Made by a program: the position numbers and the translations under genes
The notes under the pieces: generated by a model
What the model was told of the DNA's origin: nothing
The model's input: the letters and a program-made list of their open reading frames with translations, nothing else
The model's database searches: none
Shown: positions 54,971 through 63,978 of the stretch, piece by piece
How positions within the stretch are numbered: position 1 is the first letter of the stretch
How the letters are laid out: every line of letters begins with the position of its first letter
Source of the DNA: Marinihelvus fidelis
GTDB lineage: Bacteria; Pseudomonadota; Gammaproteobacteria; Xanthomonadales; SZUA-36
Direction of reading: 5' to 3'
Assembly (NCBI RefSeq): GCF_008725655.1
Contig: NZ_VYXP01000004.1
Coordinates: 265,924 to 329,923 of the forward strand
DNA: 64,000 bases

Positions 54971-56931
54971 AGCAGCGGCGTCCCGATGGTCAGGTGGATC
55001 TGCCAGTCATCGCCGATGCCGTCGAGCGCGCGGGCCACGTCGACGCGGACCGCACCGGCGATGGTGTACCAGCGGATACCCAGGCCAGCGCCACGCTTCA
55101 GGTCCGTCTCCGACCAGTCGTTGAAGGCATTGCCGATATCGACAAAGGCCGCCGCGGACCAGTTGTCCAGCACGCGGTACTCCAGTTCGGCACTGGCGGT
55201 GATGATGTTGTTGGAGCCCAGGCCGTTGTCGCTGAGCGATTCGTAACTGTAGCCGCGGACACTACGGCTGCCGCCCGCCTTGAAGCGGTACTGGAACGGC
55301 AGCGCGGTCTCGGACAACTGGAAGGTTTCCCCGTCCACCTGGAAGTCGACCGTGGTGACGTCGGCATGGGTGTAGCCGGCCTCGGCGCGCAGCAGCAGCT
55401 TGTAGCGCCCGCCAAACAGGATGTTGCGGCGAGTCGACAGGTAGACCTGGGTGAAATCACGATCCGAGCCCCAGGCTTCGCTGCTGGTGAACAGCCAGCC
55501 GCGCTCATGGTGCCCCAGCGTATTGAAGCCGGAGCCACGAATGACCGGCCAGTCGTACTCGATACCCACCGAAAGCGTGCCGATCGCGTCACCAAACCCG
55601 GAGTCAGCCACATCCGCCGGGGACCCCACGGCCCTGCCCGGCTCCGGGTTCTCGAGCAACTGGTCAAACCCGTTGCGTTCATACAGGTACTCAACATACA
55701 TCTGCTCGACGATGGGCTCGGTCGACCAGCCCGGGTCAAGCATCCGCGCCCGGCCGCCACGCAGCAGGGCCGTGTCGACCCGCGCACTGCCCAGGCTGAA
55801 GCGCTGGTCGCCATCATTCGCGGTCACTTCTAGTTCCTGAACCTCGGTACTGTACTGGCCGCTAGCGAGCCAGTACTGCTGGCTGTCGACACGCCGTGGC
55901 AGCCGGTACTCGCCAAACACGGTCAGCTCTTCGTAACGGCTTTGCCAACCGGCGCCCAGCGCAAACGAGTCACCGCGCTCCGACAGGCGGTTGCGCAACC
56001 AGCGGTACTGGGTCCGGAACTCGGTATCCGTGCCCCAGCCGATTGAACCCTGGTGACTGTTGGGCTTGCGTGCTTCCAGTGTCACCCGGACGTCAACCAC
56101 GGGTGGCACCTGGTCCAGCAGGCGCACCTCGGCGACGTCAATCTCGCTGAAATAACCGGTCTTCCACAGGTCGGTCCGCAGCTGGTCGACCGACACCAGC
56201 CGGTACGGGTCGCCGCGTTCGAAACGGGGAATCGTTGCCAGCACCTCCGGCGTGACCGTGTCCTGGTGGAAGACCACGTCGCCCATCACGGCGCGCGGCC
56301 CGGTGTCCATGACCAGGGCCAGGTCGGCGCGCTGTTCGACCAGGTCGAGTGCGATGTCACGGGTGGTGAAATCCGCAGCCAGGAAACCCAGGTCTTCGGC
56401 CAGGTCCAGCAGGCGGGATTTCTGCGCCTCCCAGATCGACTGGTCCAGCCGCTCTCCCGGTTGCAGGGGCCACTGCTTTTTCCAGGTGTTGAAAGCCTGC
56501 AGGTCGGCCCCGGGACCGGTCAATTCGACGCGAACCGTCCTGACCCGCACCGGCTCCCCCGGGACCACATCCAGCCGCAATTGCCACTGGCCGTTGTCCC
56601 GCCTGGACATGCCGGGGCTGACCGCCGGGTTGTAGTAGCCAAAAGGGCGCAAGGCCAGCAGCGTGTCCTGGACCGCGGCATCCTGGAAGTCCTGGCGCAC
56701 GCCCTCATCATCCAGGCGCGCGCTGGACAGCCAGCGGGTGGAGACGAAGGCACGGATATTGTCCGCCATCGCCCTGGATACCCCGGAGACCTCGATATCG
56801 ACATCCGCGGCACGAACGGCATTCACCCAGAGCAACGCCACCGCCAGGCAAAGTGCGGAAACAAAAAAACGAGGCGCCGAAAGGCGCCTCAAAAGATACA
56901 CAAGAGGAGAAATAGAGATTTCGTGGCCCAT
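54967..56931 (-). CDS. tamA: translocation and assembly module outer-membrane subunit TamA
   Basis: 654 residues from the ATG giving MGHEISISPLVYLLRRLSAP; an upstream TTG at 56985 is a weaker alternative. A signal peptide (FFVSALCLAVALLWVNAVRA-ADV) is followed by POTRA domains (about 45-290). An Omp85/surface-antigen barrel follows (motif GGSRSVRGYSYESLSDNG near residue 565), ending RVDVARALDG...HLTIGTPLL. TamA inserts autotransporters and other barrel proteins with TamB. A perfect hairpin with a T run lies within the signal-peptide codons, which is unusual. Translational coupling to tamB by 4 bp. Confidence 0.93.
   Translation of the reverse strand: MGHEISISPLVYLLRRLSAPRFFVSALCLAVALLWVNAVRAADVDIEVSGVSRAMADNIRAFVSTRWLSSARLDDEGVRQDFQDAAVQDTLLALRPFGYYNPAVSPGMSRRDNGQWQLRLDVVPGEPVRVRTVRVELTGPGADLQAFNTWKKQWPLQPGERLDQSIWEAQKSRLLDLAEDLGFLAADFTTRDIALDLVEQRADLALVMDTGPRAVMGDVVFHQDTVTPEVLATIPRFERGDPYRLVSVDQLRTDLWKTGYFSEIDVAEVRLLDQVPPVVDVRVTLEARKPNSHQGSIGWGTDTEFRTQYRWLRNRLSERGDSFALGAGWQSRYEELTVFGEYRLPRRVDSQQYWLASGQYSTEVQELEVTANDGDQRFSLGSARVDTALLRGGRARMLDPGWSTEPIVEQMYVEYLYERNGFDQLLENPEPGRAVGSPADVADSGFGDAIGTLSVGIEYDWPVIRGSGFNTLGHHERGWLFTSSEAWGSDRDFTQVYLSTRRNILFGGRYKLLLRAEAGYTHADVTTVDFQVDGETFQLSETALPFQYRFKAGGSRSVRGYSYESLSDNGLGSNNIITASAELEYRVLDNWSAAAFVDIGNAFNDWSETDLKRGAGLGIRWYTIAGAVRVDVARALDGIGDDWQIHLTIGTPLL
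56862..56890 (-). terminator. intrinsic-terminator-like hairpin inside the tamA signal-peptide codons
   Basis: Read on the tamA strand: GAGGCGCC, a TTTC tetraloop, GGCGCCTC, then G and seven Ts (GTTTTTTTG). The stem is 8 bp, perfect and GC-rich. It encodes residues in the RRLSAPRFF part of tamA, about 40 bases after the chosen ATG. A terminator of this shape within an expressed gene suggests attenuation or premature termination unless translation covers it. The T run is on the tamA strand only. Confidence 0.6.
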
Positions 56932-57009
56932 CCTATGGGAGACGCGCGAAACTCGCTTGCCTTTGTAGGACACCCGATTGACCAAAAGATTCCATCCCCC
57001 GCCGGAAAA

Positions 57010-57609
57010 TCAGTGCGGCTTGTGCACGTGGCCGCGGTGCACGAGGCTGTGGATGATCACGCCCGTGATCAGGGCATGCAGGACATGTACCACGCCCTCG
57101 CCCTCGATACTGATCAATGCTTCGGAGGCCACGTAACCCATCACGGTCGCCACCGACATCATCACCAGCATGCCAATCGCCCAGGCCCGGCCCAGGGCCG
57201 GTTGCACCATCATCCACAGTACCAGGCCAACGCCAAAGCGATGCAGCACGATGGCCAGTTCCAGCGAATGGCTGCCATGCGCACCGTTTCCGGCAAGCCC
57301 GGCGCCATCAAGCAACGCGTGCATGCCCAGTCCCAACAGCGCGAACGCCAGGCTGAACATGTGAAAGGCGTGTGCGGCACGGCGAATGGCCAGTTCCAGT
57401 AACCAGGGCGTGAAGTACCCGGCCGCGATCACCGCAAGCGCGACCACGCCCATCTCACCGATAGACTCGGGCACCAACAGGAACACGACCAGCACCACCA
57501 GGACAATGACCAGCACACGGTCCACGGTGTGGGCGAACCGGCCACCGGCCCTTAACCACTGGTACAGCAACGGCCCCGCAAACAGGGCGACAATAGACAG
57601 GATGAGCAA
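57010..57609 (-). CDS. ZIP-like polytopic membrane protein
   Basis: 199 residues with about six to seven membrane helices. His-rich elements in membrane positions recall ZIP metal transporters: GMHALLDGAGLA and AIVLHRFGVGLVLW, with VVHVLHALITGVIIHSLVH and a C-terminal HRGHVHKPH. It is shorter than canonical ZIP proteins (about 250-300 residues). The family is suggested rather than proven, and metal specificity is unknown. It lies 79 bp upstream of tamA on the same strand, so the hairpin inside tamA may also end its transcript. Confidence 0.55.
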   Translation of the reverse strand: MLILSIVALFAGPLLYQWLRAGGRFAHTVDRVLVIVLVVLVVFLLVPESIGEMGVVALAVIAAGYFTPWLLELAIRRAAHAFHMFSLAFALLGLGMHALLDGAGLAGNGAHGSHSLELAIVLHRFGVGLVLWMMVQPALGRAWAIGMLVMMSVATVMGYVASEALISIEGEGVVHVLHALITGVIIHSLVHRGHVHKPH

Positions 57610-57735
57610 AACGAGACCTCCCCGGAACGGCGGCTATTTTACCGTGATTCCCGTGATGCCGGGGGCGCGGGATGCAGGCTTGAGATGACGCGCCAAATCA
57701 CCGAAACTGCGCGGCAGGCAAAAGGAACCCGGTGA

Positions 57736-58389
57736 ATGGATATTTCGGGTATCGAATCCATGATCGCGGACACCTGCGGCAACGAACATACCGCAGATGA
57801 CCTGCAGGAATTGTTGTCCATCGTGGCCGAGCGGCTGAACGCCAGCCCCGCGGAGAGCGACCTCGATAATGGCGCGCGGTTCGTGCTCGGCTATATCGAG
57901 CAGGTCCCCTACATGCTGAAAGTCGCCATCACGGCGGCCGCCAATGTCGGCCTGGAGTCGGAAATGGCGCATATCCTGTACACGGTGACCCAGTACTGGG
58001 AGCAGGACGAGGACATCATTCCTGATCACCTGGGGATTATTGGCCTGCTCGATGACGCCTACTGTTCTTTGACCACGCTGCAGGCCTTTTCAGACCACTA
58101 CCGCCTGCAGACCGGCAAACACATGTTCCCGGACGACCTGTCTGCCGCCAACAGCATGATGCGGCAGATCATTGGCGAACCTTATGCCGGGCAACTGGAC
58201 CAGTTTGTCGCCGACACCATTGGCGAGGCCGACATCATGAACGCCGTCCGCGCCATGGCCAGCGAAGACAAGCAAATCCACCTGGCGGCGCGCGCCAATA
58301 TATGGAATCACGGGCCTGCGGGTGAAATGCCGGTCGACCAGCTCGCCGGGCTGGGCCTTACCGCAGCGCCGCGAACGCCGGACGCGTAA
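57736..58389 (+). CDS. YkvA-like (DUF1232) protein of uncertain function
   Basis: 217 residues, no signal peptide, starting MDISGIESMIADTCG with an AAAGGA site upstream. The middle part, DEDIIPDHLGIIGLLDDAY (about residues 95-115), resembles the DUF1232/YkvA pattern in which an Asp-Pro-rich segment precedes GLLDDA. The other parts were not recognised. It stands alone; its 3' end overlaps the convergent pepQ 3' end by 32 bp. Confidence 0.55.
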   Translation: MDISGIESMIADTCGNEHTADDLQELLSIVAERLNASPAESDLDNGARFVLGYIEQVPYMLKVAITAAANVGLESEMAHILYTVTQYWEQDEDIIPDHLGIIGLLDDAYCSLTTLQAFSDHYRLQTGKHMFPDDLSAANSMMRQIIGEPYAGQLDQFVADTIGEADIMNAVRAMASEDKQIHLAARANIWNHGPAGEMPVDQLAGLGLTAAPRTPDA

Positions 58390-59677
58390 GGTTCACGGGG
58401 TCACCGTCGGTGACCACCACGTTATCCTCGACCCGGATGCCGCCGTAAGGCAGCAGACGCTCGACCGCACTCCAGTTAATGGCGGCAGCGTCGTGCTGGC
58501 GCTTCCAGCCCTCAAGCAACACCGGGATGAAATACAGCCCCGGCTCAACCGTCACCACGTTACCGGGCTCCAGCACGCGGGTCAGGCGCAGGAAGGGGTG
58601 GCCTTCCGGACGCGGAATCGGCGTGCCCTGCTCGTCCGCGATCAGTCCGGCGACATCATGCGTCTGCAGGCCGATGTAATGCCCCAGGCCGTGCGGGAAA
58701 AACACCGCCGACAGCCCTGACGCCACCGCCGATTCAGCGCTGACATTGATGATGCCCGCGTCTTCCAGCACCGTGGCAACCGCCTGGTGAGTACGCAGGT
58801 GCAGGTCACGGTAATCGACACCGGCACGCATGGCGTCGCACAGATCCAGTTGCAGGCGGTCCATGGCATCGACCAGGTCCGCGAACTCGCCCGGTTGCTG
58901 TGCCCAGGTGCGGGTGATATCCGAGCAGTACGCGTGCACCGTCGCACCGGCATCGATCAGGAACGTCCGCGCCCGGGCCGGCGCCACGCGATCCCGCTGC
59001 TGGTAGTGCAACACGGCCGCATGCTCGTCCAGGGCGACGATATTGTTGTAGGGCAGTTCGGCGTCATCGAGCCGCGCGGCATCCAGGTAGCGGTGATGGA
59101 TGCTGAACTCGTCCAACCCTTCACGAAACGCGTCAGCCGCCGCCGCGTGTGCGCGTGCGGCGATCTCATTGGCCGCCGCCATGCAGGCAACCTCGTAGTC
59201 GGTCTTGCGGGTCCGCGCCAGGTGCAGGCGGTTGATGAGCACCGTCGGGTTCAGATCTTCCTCATTGGCCAGCGCCGGCGCGTCACCGATGAAGGCCACG
59301 CGGCCAGCCGGCACGCCTTCGCGCCAGGCGCCCGTCTCGCGCACCGGGCGCAGGTCGAATTGCGAGGCCCACCAGGACTCCGGGTCCTCGGGCGGCAGGT
59401 ACCAGTAATCGGCCGGCTGGTAGTAGTACAGCACCGGTGTCTCACCGGGCCTGACGATCAGCGCGCACTCGTCGTGGCGGGTCAGCGGCGCCCAGGCCAG
59501 GAAGTGCGGATTCGGGCGAAACGGGTAGTGATAGTCATCGAGAAAACTGATGATCTGGCTGCCGGAATGGATGACGGCCGCGTCGAAACCCTCCGCGGCG
59601 AGCGCGGCTTCCCAGGCCCGCTGCTGGGCGCTGATGTGATGGGCATAGTGCTGAGTGATGGCTTCGCTGGCTGGCAT
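58358..59677 (-). CDS. pepQ: Xaa-Pro dipeptidase
   Basis: 439 residues, close to E. coli PepQ (443). It cleaves X-Pro dipeptides and can hydrolyse organophosphates in related proteins. The creatinase-type domain carries the dinuclear metal ligands: Asp pair in LIDAGATVHAYCSDITRTW, His in FPHGLGHYIGLQTHD, Glu in VTVEPGLYFIPVLL and Glu in GGIRVEDNVVV. The N-terminal domain has LDDYHYPFRPNPHFLAWAPL, a PepQ signature. The last 32 bases overlap the convergent upstream gene. Confidence 0.95.
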   Translation of the reverse strand: MPASEAITQHYAHHISAQQRAWEAALAAEGFDAAVIHSGSQIISFLDDYHYPFRPNPHFLAWAPLTRHDECALIVRPGETPVLYYYQPADYWYLPPEDPESWWASQFDLRPVRETGAWREGVPAGRVAFIGDAPALANEEDLNPTVLINRLHLARTRKTDYEVACMAAANEIAARAHAAAADAFREGLDEFSIHHRYLDAARLDDAELPYNNIVALDEHAAVLHYQQRDRVAPARARTFLIDAGATVHAYCSDITRTWAQQPGEFADLVDAMDRLQLDLCDAMRAGVDYRDLHLRTHQAVATVLEDAGIINVSAESAVASGLSAVFFPHGLGHYIGLQTHDVAGLIADEQGTPIPRPEGHPFLRLTRVLEPGNVVTVEPGLYFIPVLLEGWKRQHDAAAINWSAVERLLPYGGIRVEDNVVVTDGDPVNLTRPAFAALR

Positions 59678-59767
59678 GTTCCTGGAGAGTCCTCATTGGG
59701 TGCGGCGGGCGCACGGTGACGTTTCGATGCGGGTAGAATACGCGCTTTCCCAAGGCAAGGCTAAGAC

Positions 59768-61147
59768 GTGGGCATCAGGATTTACAACACGCTGACGCGA
59801 AAGAAAGAGACATTCGAACCACTGGACCCGCAGCGGATCACGCTGTACGCCTGTGGCCCGACGGTCTACGACTATGCGCATATCGGCAATGCCCGCCCCG
59901 CCGTGGTCTTCGACCTGTTGCGCCGCAACCTGGAGCGTCATTACCCGCGCGTGGACTACGCCCGCAACATCACCGACGTGGACGACAAGATCAACGCGTC
60001 GGCCGCCAGCGAAGGCGTGTCCATCGACGTGATTTCCACGCGGTTCGAGCAGGCTTACCTGGAGGACATGGGCGCGATCGGCGTACAACCGCCGACCATC
60101 GACCCGCATGCCACGGCGCACATCCCGCAGATGATCGCGATGATCGAACAGTTGATCGACAGCGGTCATGCCTACGCCGCCGAAGGCCACGTGCTGTTCG
60201 CCATCGATACCTTTTCCGAATACGGCTCGCTGTCGCGCCGCGACCTGGACGACATGGTCGCCGGCGCCCGTGTCGAGGTCGCGCCTTACAAGCGCCATGC
60301 CGGTGACTTCGTGCTATGGAAGCCCTCGGTCGACCCGCAGCCGGGCTGGGACAGCCCCTGGGGCTGGGGCCGCCCGGGCTGGCACCTGGAATGCTCGGCC
60401 ATGGCGGCAGAGCACCTGGGCGAGACCATCGACATCCACGGCGGCGGCCAGGACCTGGTGTTCCCGCACCATGAAAACGAACTGGCACAGAGCGTCTGCG
60501 CCCACGGCGGCAAGCCGTTCGCGCGCTACTGGATGCACAACGGCTTCGTTACCGCCGACCGCGAAAAAATGTCCAAGTCGCTGGGCAACACGCTGATCGT
60601 GCACGACCTGCTGAAACTGCACCCCGGCGAAACCCTGCGCTACGTCCTGCTCAGCGCGCACTATCGCAAGCCGCTGGACTGGTCATCGGAGGCCATCGAA
60701 CAGGCACAGCGCACGCTGGACCGCATGTACGCGGTGCTGCGTGATGCGGCCAGCCGAGCCAGTGAGTCGCTCGTGGCAACCCGGCCGGGCGACGCCTTCA
60801 CCGCGGCGCTGGATGACGACCTGGGCACGCCCGAGGCGCTGGCGGAAATGAACGGCCTGGCCCGCCGCCTGGGTAATGCCACGGCGCCGGAAGACATCCT
60901 GTCGCTGGGCGGCGAACTGCTGGCCGACGGCGAACTGATTGGCCTGCTGTGCGAGGACCCCGAAGCCTGGCTCAAGGGCGGCGACGGCGATGACGACGAG
61001 GCCATCGATGCGCTGGTCCGCGAGCGCGACGCGGCCCGCGCGGCACGCGACTTCGCCCGCGCCGACGCGCTGCGCGACGAACTGGACGCGCTGGGCATCA
61101 GCCTGGAAGACAGCCCCGACGGCACGCGCTGGAGGCGCGGACGATGA
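59768..61147 (+). CDS. cysS: cysteinyl-tRNA synthetase
   Basis: 459 residues from a GTG start that gives the conserved [14 protein letters not shown]; no ATG fits. Class I signatures are [18 protein letters not shown] (zinc Cys plus HIGH equivalent) and [11 protein letters not shown] (KMSKS). Zinc ligands also occur in WHLECSAMA and [11 protein letters not shown]. The C-terminal helical region ends in [15 protein letters not shown], as in E. coli CysS. The start of sufE overlaps its stop by 4 bp, an unusual pairing. Confidence 0.97.
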   Translation: MGIRIYNTLTRKKETFEPLDPQRITLYACGPTVYDYAHIGNARPAVVFDLLRRNLERHYPRVDYARNITDVDDKINASAASEGVSIDVISTRFEQAYLEDMGAIGVQPPTIDPHATAHIPQMIAMIEQLIDSGHAYAAEGHVLFAIDTFSEYGSLSRRDLDDMVAGARVEVAPYKRHAGDFVLWKPSVDPQPGWDSPWGWGRPGWHLECSAMAAEHLGETIDIHGGGQDLVFPHHENELAQSVCAHGGKPFARYWMHNGFVTADREKMSKSLGNTLIVHDLLKLHPGETLRYVLLSAHYRKPLDWSSEAIEQAQRTLDRMYAVLRDAASRASESLVATRPGDAFTAALDDDLGTPEALAEMNGLARRLGNATAPEDILSLGGELLADGELIGLLCEDPEAWLKGGDGDDDEAIDALVRERDAARAARDFARADALRDELDALGISLEDSPDGTRWRRGR

Positions 61148-61581
61148 GCGCGTCAACGCCCGGCACGCATGACCCGGCCGCGGAACAGGAAGCCATCATC
61201 GACGAGTTCAGCCTGTTCCCCGAATGGCTGGACCGCTACCAGTACCTGATTGACCTGGGCCGCAAGCTGCCGCTGATGCCCGAAGCCGACATGATCGACG
61301 CCAATCTCCTGCAGGGCTGCCAGTCGCGCGTGTGGCTGGTGCTGGAAGGCGATGCCGCGTGCGTGACCATCCGCGCCGCCAGCGACGCGGCCATTGTCTC
61401 GGGGCTGATCGCCCTGTTGGTGCGCGTGTACTCGGGCGCCAGCGCGGCCACGATCCGTGATACCGAGCCATTCTTCATTGATGCCATCGGCCTGTCGAAG
61501 CACCTGTCCCCCACCCGGGCGACGGGCCTGCACGCCATGCTGACCGCAATCCGCGGCCACGCCATCGCCCTGGCCGGGTGA
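61144..61581 (+). CDS. sufE: SufE-family cysteine desulfuration protein
   Basis: 145 residues. SufE accepts persulfide sulfur from a cysteine desulfurase (SufS or CsdA) through the Cys of GCQSRVWL (near residue 59). Other family features are [33 protein letters not shown] and [10 protein letters not shown] at the end. No sufS or sufBCD is nearby, so it may act as SufE or CsdE with a distant desulfurase. Overlap with cysS by 4 bp couples it to an enzyme that also consumes cysteine. Confidence 0.92.
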   Translation: MSASTPGTHDPAAEQEAIIDEFSLFPEWLDRYQYLIDLGRKLPLMPEADMIDANLLQGCQSRVWLVLEGDAACVTIRAASDAAIVSGLIALLVRVYSGASAATIRDTEPFFIDAIGLSKHLSPTRATGLHAMLTAIRGHAIALAG

Positions 61582-61601
61582 ACCCTGCGAAGCGCGGACA
61601 C

Positions 61602-61631
61602 GAAAAAGCCGGCGCGAGGGCCGGCTTTTTC
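61602..61631. terminator. bidirectional intrinsic terminator between sufE and dksA
   Basis: A perfect 12-bp inverted repeat, GAAAAAGCCGGC and GCCGGCTTTTTC, with a 6-base loop gives T runs on both strands. It lies 20 bp after sufE and 24 bp after dksA, which converge on it. Confidence 0.9.
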
Positions 61632-61655
61632 AATACCGTGATGACAACGCCAGTG

Positions 61656-62084
61656 TCAGCGACTGTCACCCATCTGCCGCTGGCGCAGTTCCCAACGCTC
61701 CTGGGCGTCGAGACACAGCGTCGCGATGGGGCGCGCTTCGAGGCGGGCAATGCCAATCTCTTCACCCGTTTCTTCGCAGTAGCCATACTCGCCTTCATCG
61801 ACACGGTGCAGCGCCTGGTCAATTTTCTTGATCAGCTTGCGGTAACGGTCGCGGGTTCGCAGTTCGAGGCTGTTCTCGGTTTCCCGGGTCGCGCGCTCGG
61901 CTTCGTCGCCGACATCGCGGACTTCTTCGCGCAGGTTGCTGATCGTCTCGCGGGATTCCTCGATCAACTCTTCCCGCCATTTCAACAACTTCTGGCGGAA
62001 GTATTCAATCTGCTGGGGAGACATGTATTCTTCGTCGGCAGACGGTTTGTAGCCCTCAGGCAAAGTGACGCTGCTTGCTGCCAT
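61656..62084 (-). CDS. dksA: DksA/TraR family RNA polymerase-binding factor, variant zinc site
   Basis: 142 residues. DksA binds the RNA polymerase secondary channel and, with ppGpp, adjusts rRNA, tRNA and biosynthetic promoters. The coiled coil runs from YMSPQQIEYFRQKLLKW to LELRTRDRYRKLIKKI, and the tip reads RDVGDEAERA, so the E. coli DxxDxA motif is DxxExA here. The zinc-finger region is YGYCEETGEEIGIARL and LCLDAQE, with Cys at only two of four positions (CxxT and CxxA). This resembles the reduced-cysteine DksA of alphaproteobacteria. A good AAAGGAG site precedes the ATG. AT-rich DNA lies upstream. Confidence 0.92.
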   Translation of the reverse strand: MAASSVTLPEGYKPSADEEYMSPQQIEYFRQKLLKWREELIEESRETISNLREEVRDVGDEAERATRETENSLELRTRDRYRKLIKKIDQALHRVDEGEYGYCEETGEEIGIARLEARPIATLCLDAQERWELRQRQMGDSR

Positions 62085-62259
62085 GCGGAAAGTAACTCCT
62101 TTGTTTTATGAGATATACCTGATATGTTATTGATATATCTATACATATTCCTGCCGATAGATATAACCGGGGCAAGAAAAGGACGTTGTTATAAACGAAC
62201 CGCCGCCGCGGGGCAAGTCTTTTTTGCCGTGAAACCGGCAACCGTCCGGGCCTGAAACC
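62085..62259. promoter_or_regulatory. dksA-yidD intergenic region, AT-rich dksA leader
   Basis: The 90 bases nearest dksA are strikingly AT-rich (repeated GATATA/TATATC elements) in a GC-rich chromosome, with the Shine-Dalgarno AAAGGAG 9 bases from the dksA ATG. No typical -35/-10 pair could be fixed. The yidD-proximal half is GC-rich and holds no obvious signal except a weak ribosome-binding region. Confidence 0.4.
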
Positions 62260-62499
62260 GTGAAACGCATCCTCCTGGCCCTGATCCGCGCCTACCAGCT
62301 CACGCTGAGCCCCATCGTCGGCTATCACTGCCGCTTTACCCCCACCTGCTCCCGGTATGCTGCGGAGGCCATCGAGGTGCATGGCGCAGCGCGCGGCAGC
62401 TGGCTGGCCGCCAGGCGAATCGCGCGCTGTCACCCGTTCTGCGATGGCGGCATTGACCCGGTTCCCCCGCCGCGGGAATCATCCGGTGAAGATGCCTGA
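62260..62499 (+). CDS. yidD: membrane protein insertion efficiency factor YidD
   Basis: 79 residues. YidD is a small amphipathic membrane-associated protein that helps insertion of inner-membrane proteins with YidC. Diagnostic blocks are [22 protein letters not shown], in which the Cys-rich FTPTCSRYA stands out, and [13 protein letters not shown]. In most bacteria yidD lies in the rpmH-rnpA-yidD-yidC cluster near oriC; here it is between dksA and a dihydroorotase gene. Confidence 0.94.
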   Translation: MKRILLALIRAYQLTLSPIVGYHCRFTPTCSRYAAEAIEVHGAARGSWLAARRIARCHPFCDGGIDPVPPPRESSGEDA

Positions 62500-62557
62500 A
62501 CACGGACTGCCGCTCCGCTACAATGTCCGCCAGCCTCTCACACGCAGGAATTCCCGC

Positions 62558-63898
62558 ATGTCCGACATCACGCTGATCACCAACGCCCGCCTGGTCAACG
62601 AAGGCGAAATTTTCGAGTCCGACCTGCTGATCAGGAACGGCCGGATCGAGACCATCGCCAGCCAGATCAGCGCCCCGGAAGGTGCGACCGTCGTCGACGC
62701 CGCGGGCCGCCACCTGCTCCCCGGCATGATCGACGACCAGGTGCACTTCCGTGAGCCCGGCATGACCCACAAGGCCAATATCCACACCGAGTCACGCGCG
62801 GCCATCGCCGGCGGCGTTACCAGCTTCATGGACATGCCCAACACCAAGCCGCCCTGCGTCAACGCCGCCGAACTGGCGAACAAGCGCGCTATCGCGGCCA
62901 AGAGCGCGGCGGCCAACTGGGGCTTCTATTTCGGCGCCACCAACGACAACATCGAGGACATCCGTTCAATGGATACCTCGCTGGTCTGCGGGCTGAAGAT
63001 CTTCATGGGCGCGTCCACCGGCAACATGCTGGTCGATGACGATGACACCCTGGCGGCCATCTTCCGCGACTGCCGGGTCCCCATCTCGACCCATTGCGAG
63101 TCGACGCCGATGATCCAGGCCAACCTGGAAAAGGCGCTGGAGAAGTATGGCGATGACATTCCGGTGGAAGAGCACCCCTACATTCGCAGTGAAGCGGCCT
63201 GCTATGCGTCATCGGAGAAAGCCGTCGCCCTGGCGAAAGAGCACGGCGCACGCCTGCATGTCCTGCACCTGACCACGGCGCGTGAACTGGAACTGTTCGA
63301 GCCGGGACCCATGGCCGGCAAACAGATCACTGCCGAGACCTGCATTCACTTCCTGCATTTCAGCGCGGATGACTACCCCACCCTCGGCAACCTGATCAAG
63401 TGCAACCCGGCGATCAAGATGCGCTCGGACCGGGACGGCCTGCTGGCCGGTGTACGCGAGGGCCGCATCGATATCCTCGCGACGGACCACGCGCCGCACA
63501 CGCTGGAGGAAAAGGCGCTGACCGACTACCGCAAGGCCCCTTCCGGCCTGCCGCTGGTACAGGACGTGCTGCTGGCAAGCCTGGAACTGGCGCACCAGGG
63601 CCACCTGGACCTGGCCGAAGTGATTACCAAGATCGCCCACAACCCGGCCATCCGCTTCGAGGTGGAAAATCGCGGCTTCCTGCGCGAGGGCTACGCCGCC
63701 GACCTGGTCCTGGTCGACCTGGACACCCCGACGACCATCAGCCGCGACCGCGTGCTGTCGAAAGTCGGCTGGTCGCCGTTCGAGGGCCGAACGTTTGGCA
63801 GCAGCATCAACTCGGTGTGGATCAACGGGGCGCTGGCGTTTGATGGCGAGAAGGTCATCGAACATGGGGCGGCTCAGCCTCTTACCTACACTCGGTGA
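62558..63898 (+). CDS. pyrC: dihydroorotase (class I type)
   Basis: 446 residues from ATG with GCAGGAA eight bases upstream. Dihydroorotase closes carbamoyl-aspartate to dihydroorotate in pyrimidine synthesis. Metal and substrate motifs are DDQVHFREPGMTHK, CGLKIFMGASTGNM (Lys bridging region), STHCES, LHVLHLTTA and ATDHAPHTLEEKAL. The length and HxRxPG motif match the class I enzymes, unlike the shorter class II PyrC of E. coli. The gene is monocistronic as far as visible. Confidence 0.9.
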   Translation: MSDITLITNARLVNEGEIFESDLLIRNGRIETIASQISAPEGATVVDAAGRHLLPGMIDDQVHFREPGMTHKANIHTESRAAIAGGVTSFMDMPNTKPPCVNAAELANKRAIAAKSAAANWGFYFGATNDNIEDIRSMDTSLVCGLKIFMGASTGNMLVDDDDTLAAIFRDCRVPISTHCESTPMIQANLEKALEKYGDDIPVEEHPYIRSEAACYASSEKAVALAKEHGARLHVLHLTTARELELFEPGPMAGKQITAETCIHFLHFSADDYPTLGNLIKCNPAIKMRSDRDGLLAGVREGRIDILATDHAPHTLEEKALTDYRKAPSGLPLVQDVLLASLELAHQGHLDLAEVITKIAHNPAIRFEVENRGFLREGYAADLVLVDLDTPTTISRDRVLSKVGWSPFEGRTFGSSINSVWINGALAFDGEKVIEHGAAQPLTYTR

Positions 63899-63978
63899 AC
63901 CGGGTCGCTTCGTAACCCGTCCCGGGGTTGGGGTTTGGGGTGCCCGGGACACGCTGTGGATACTTCCCTGCACGCTTA

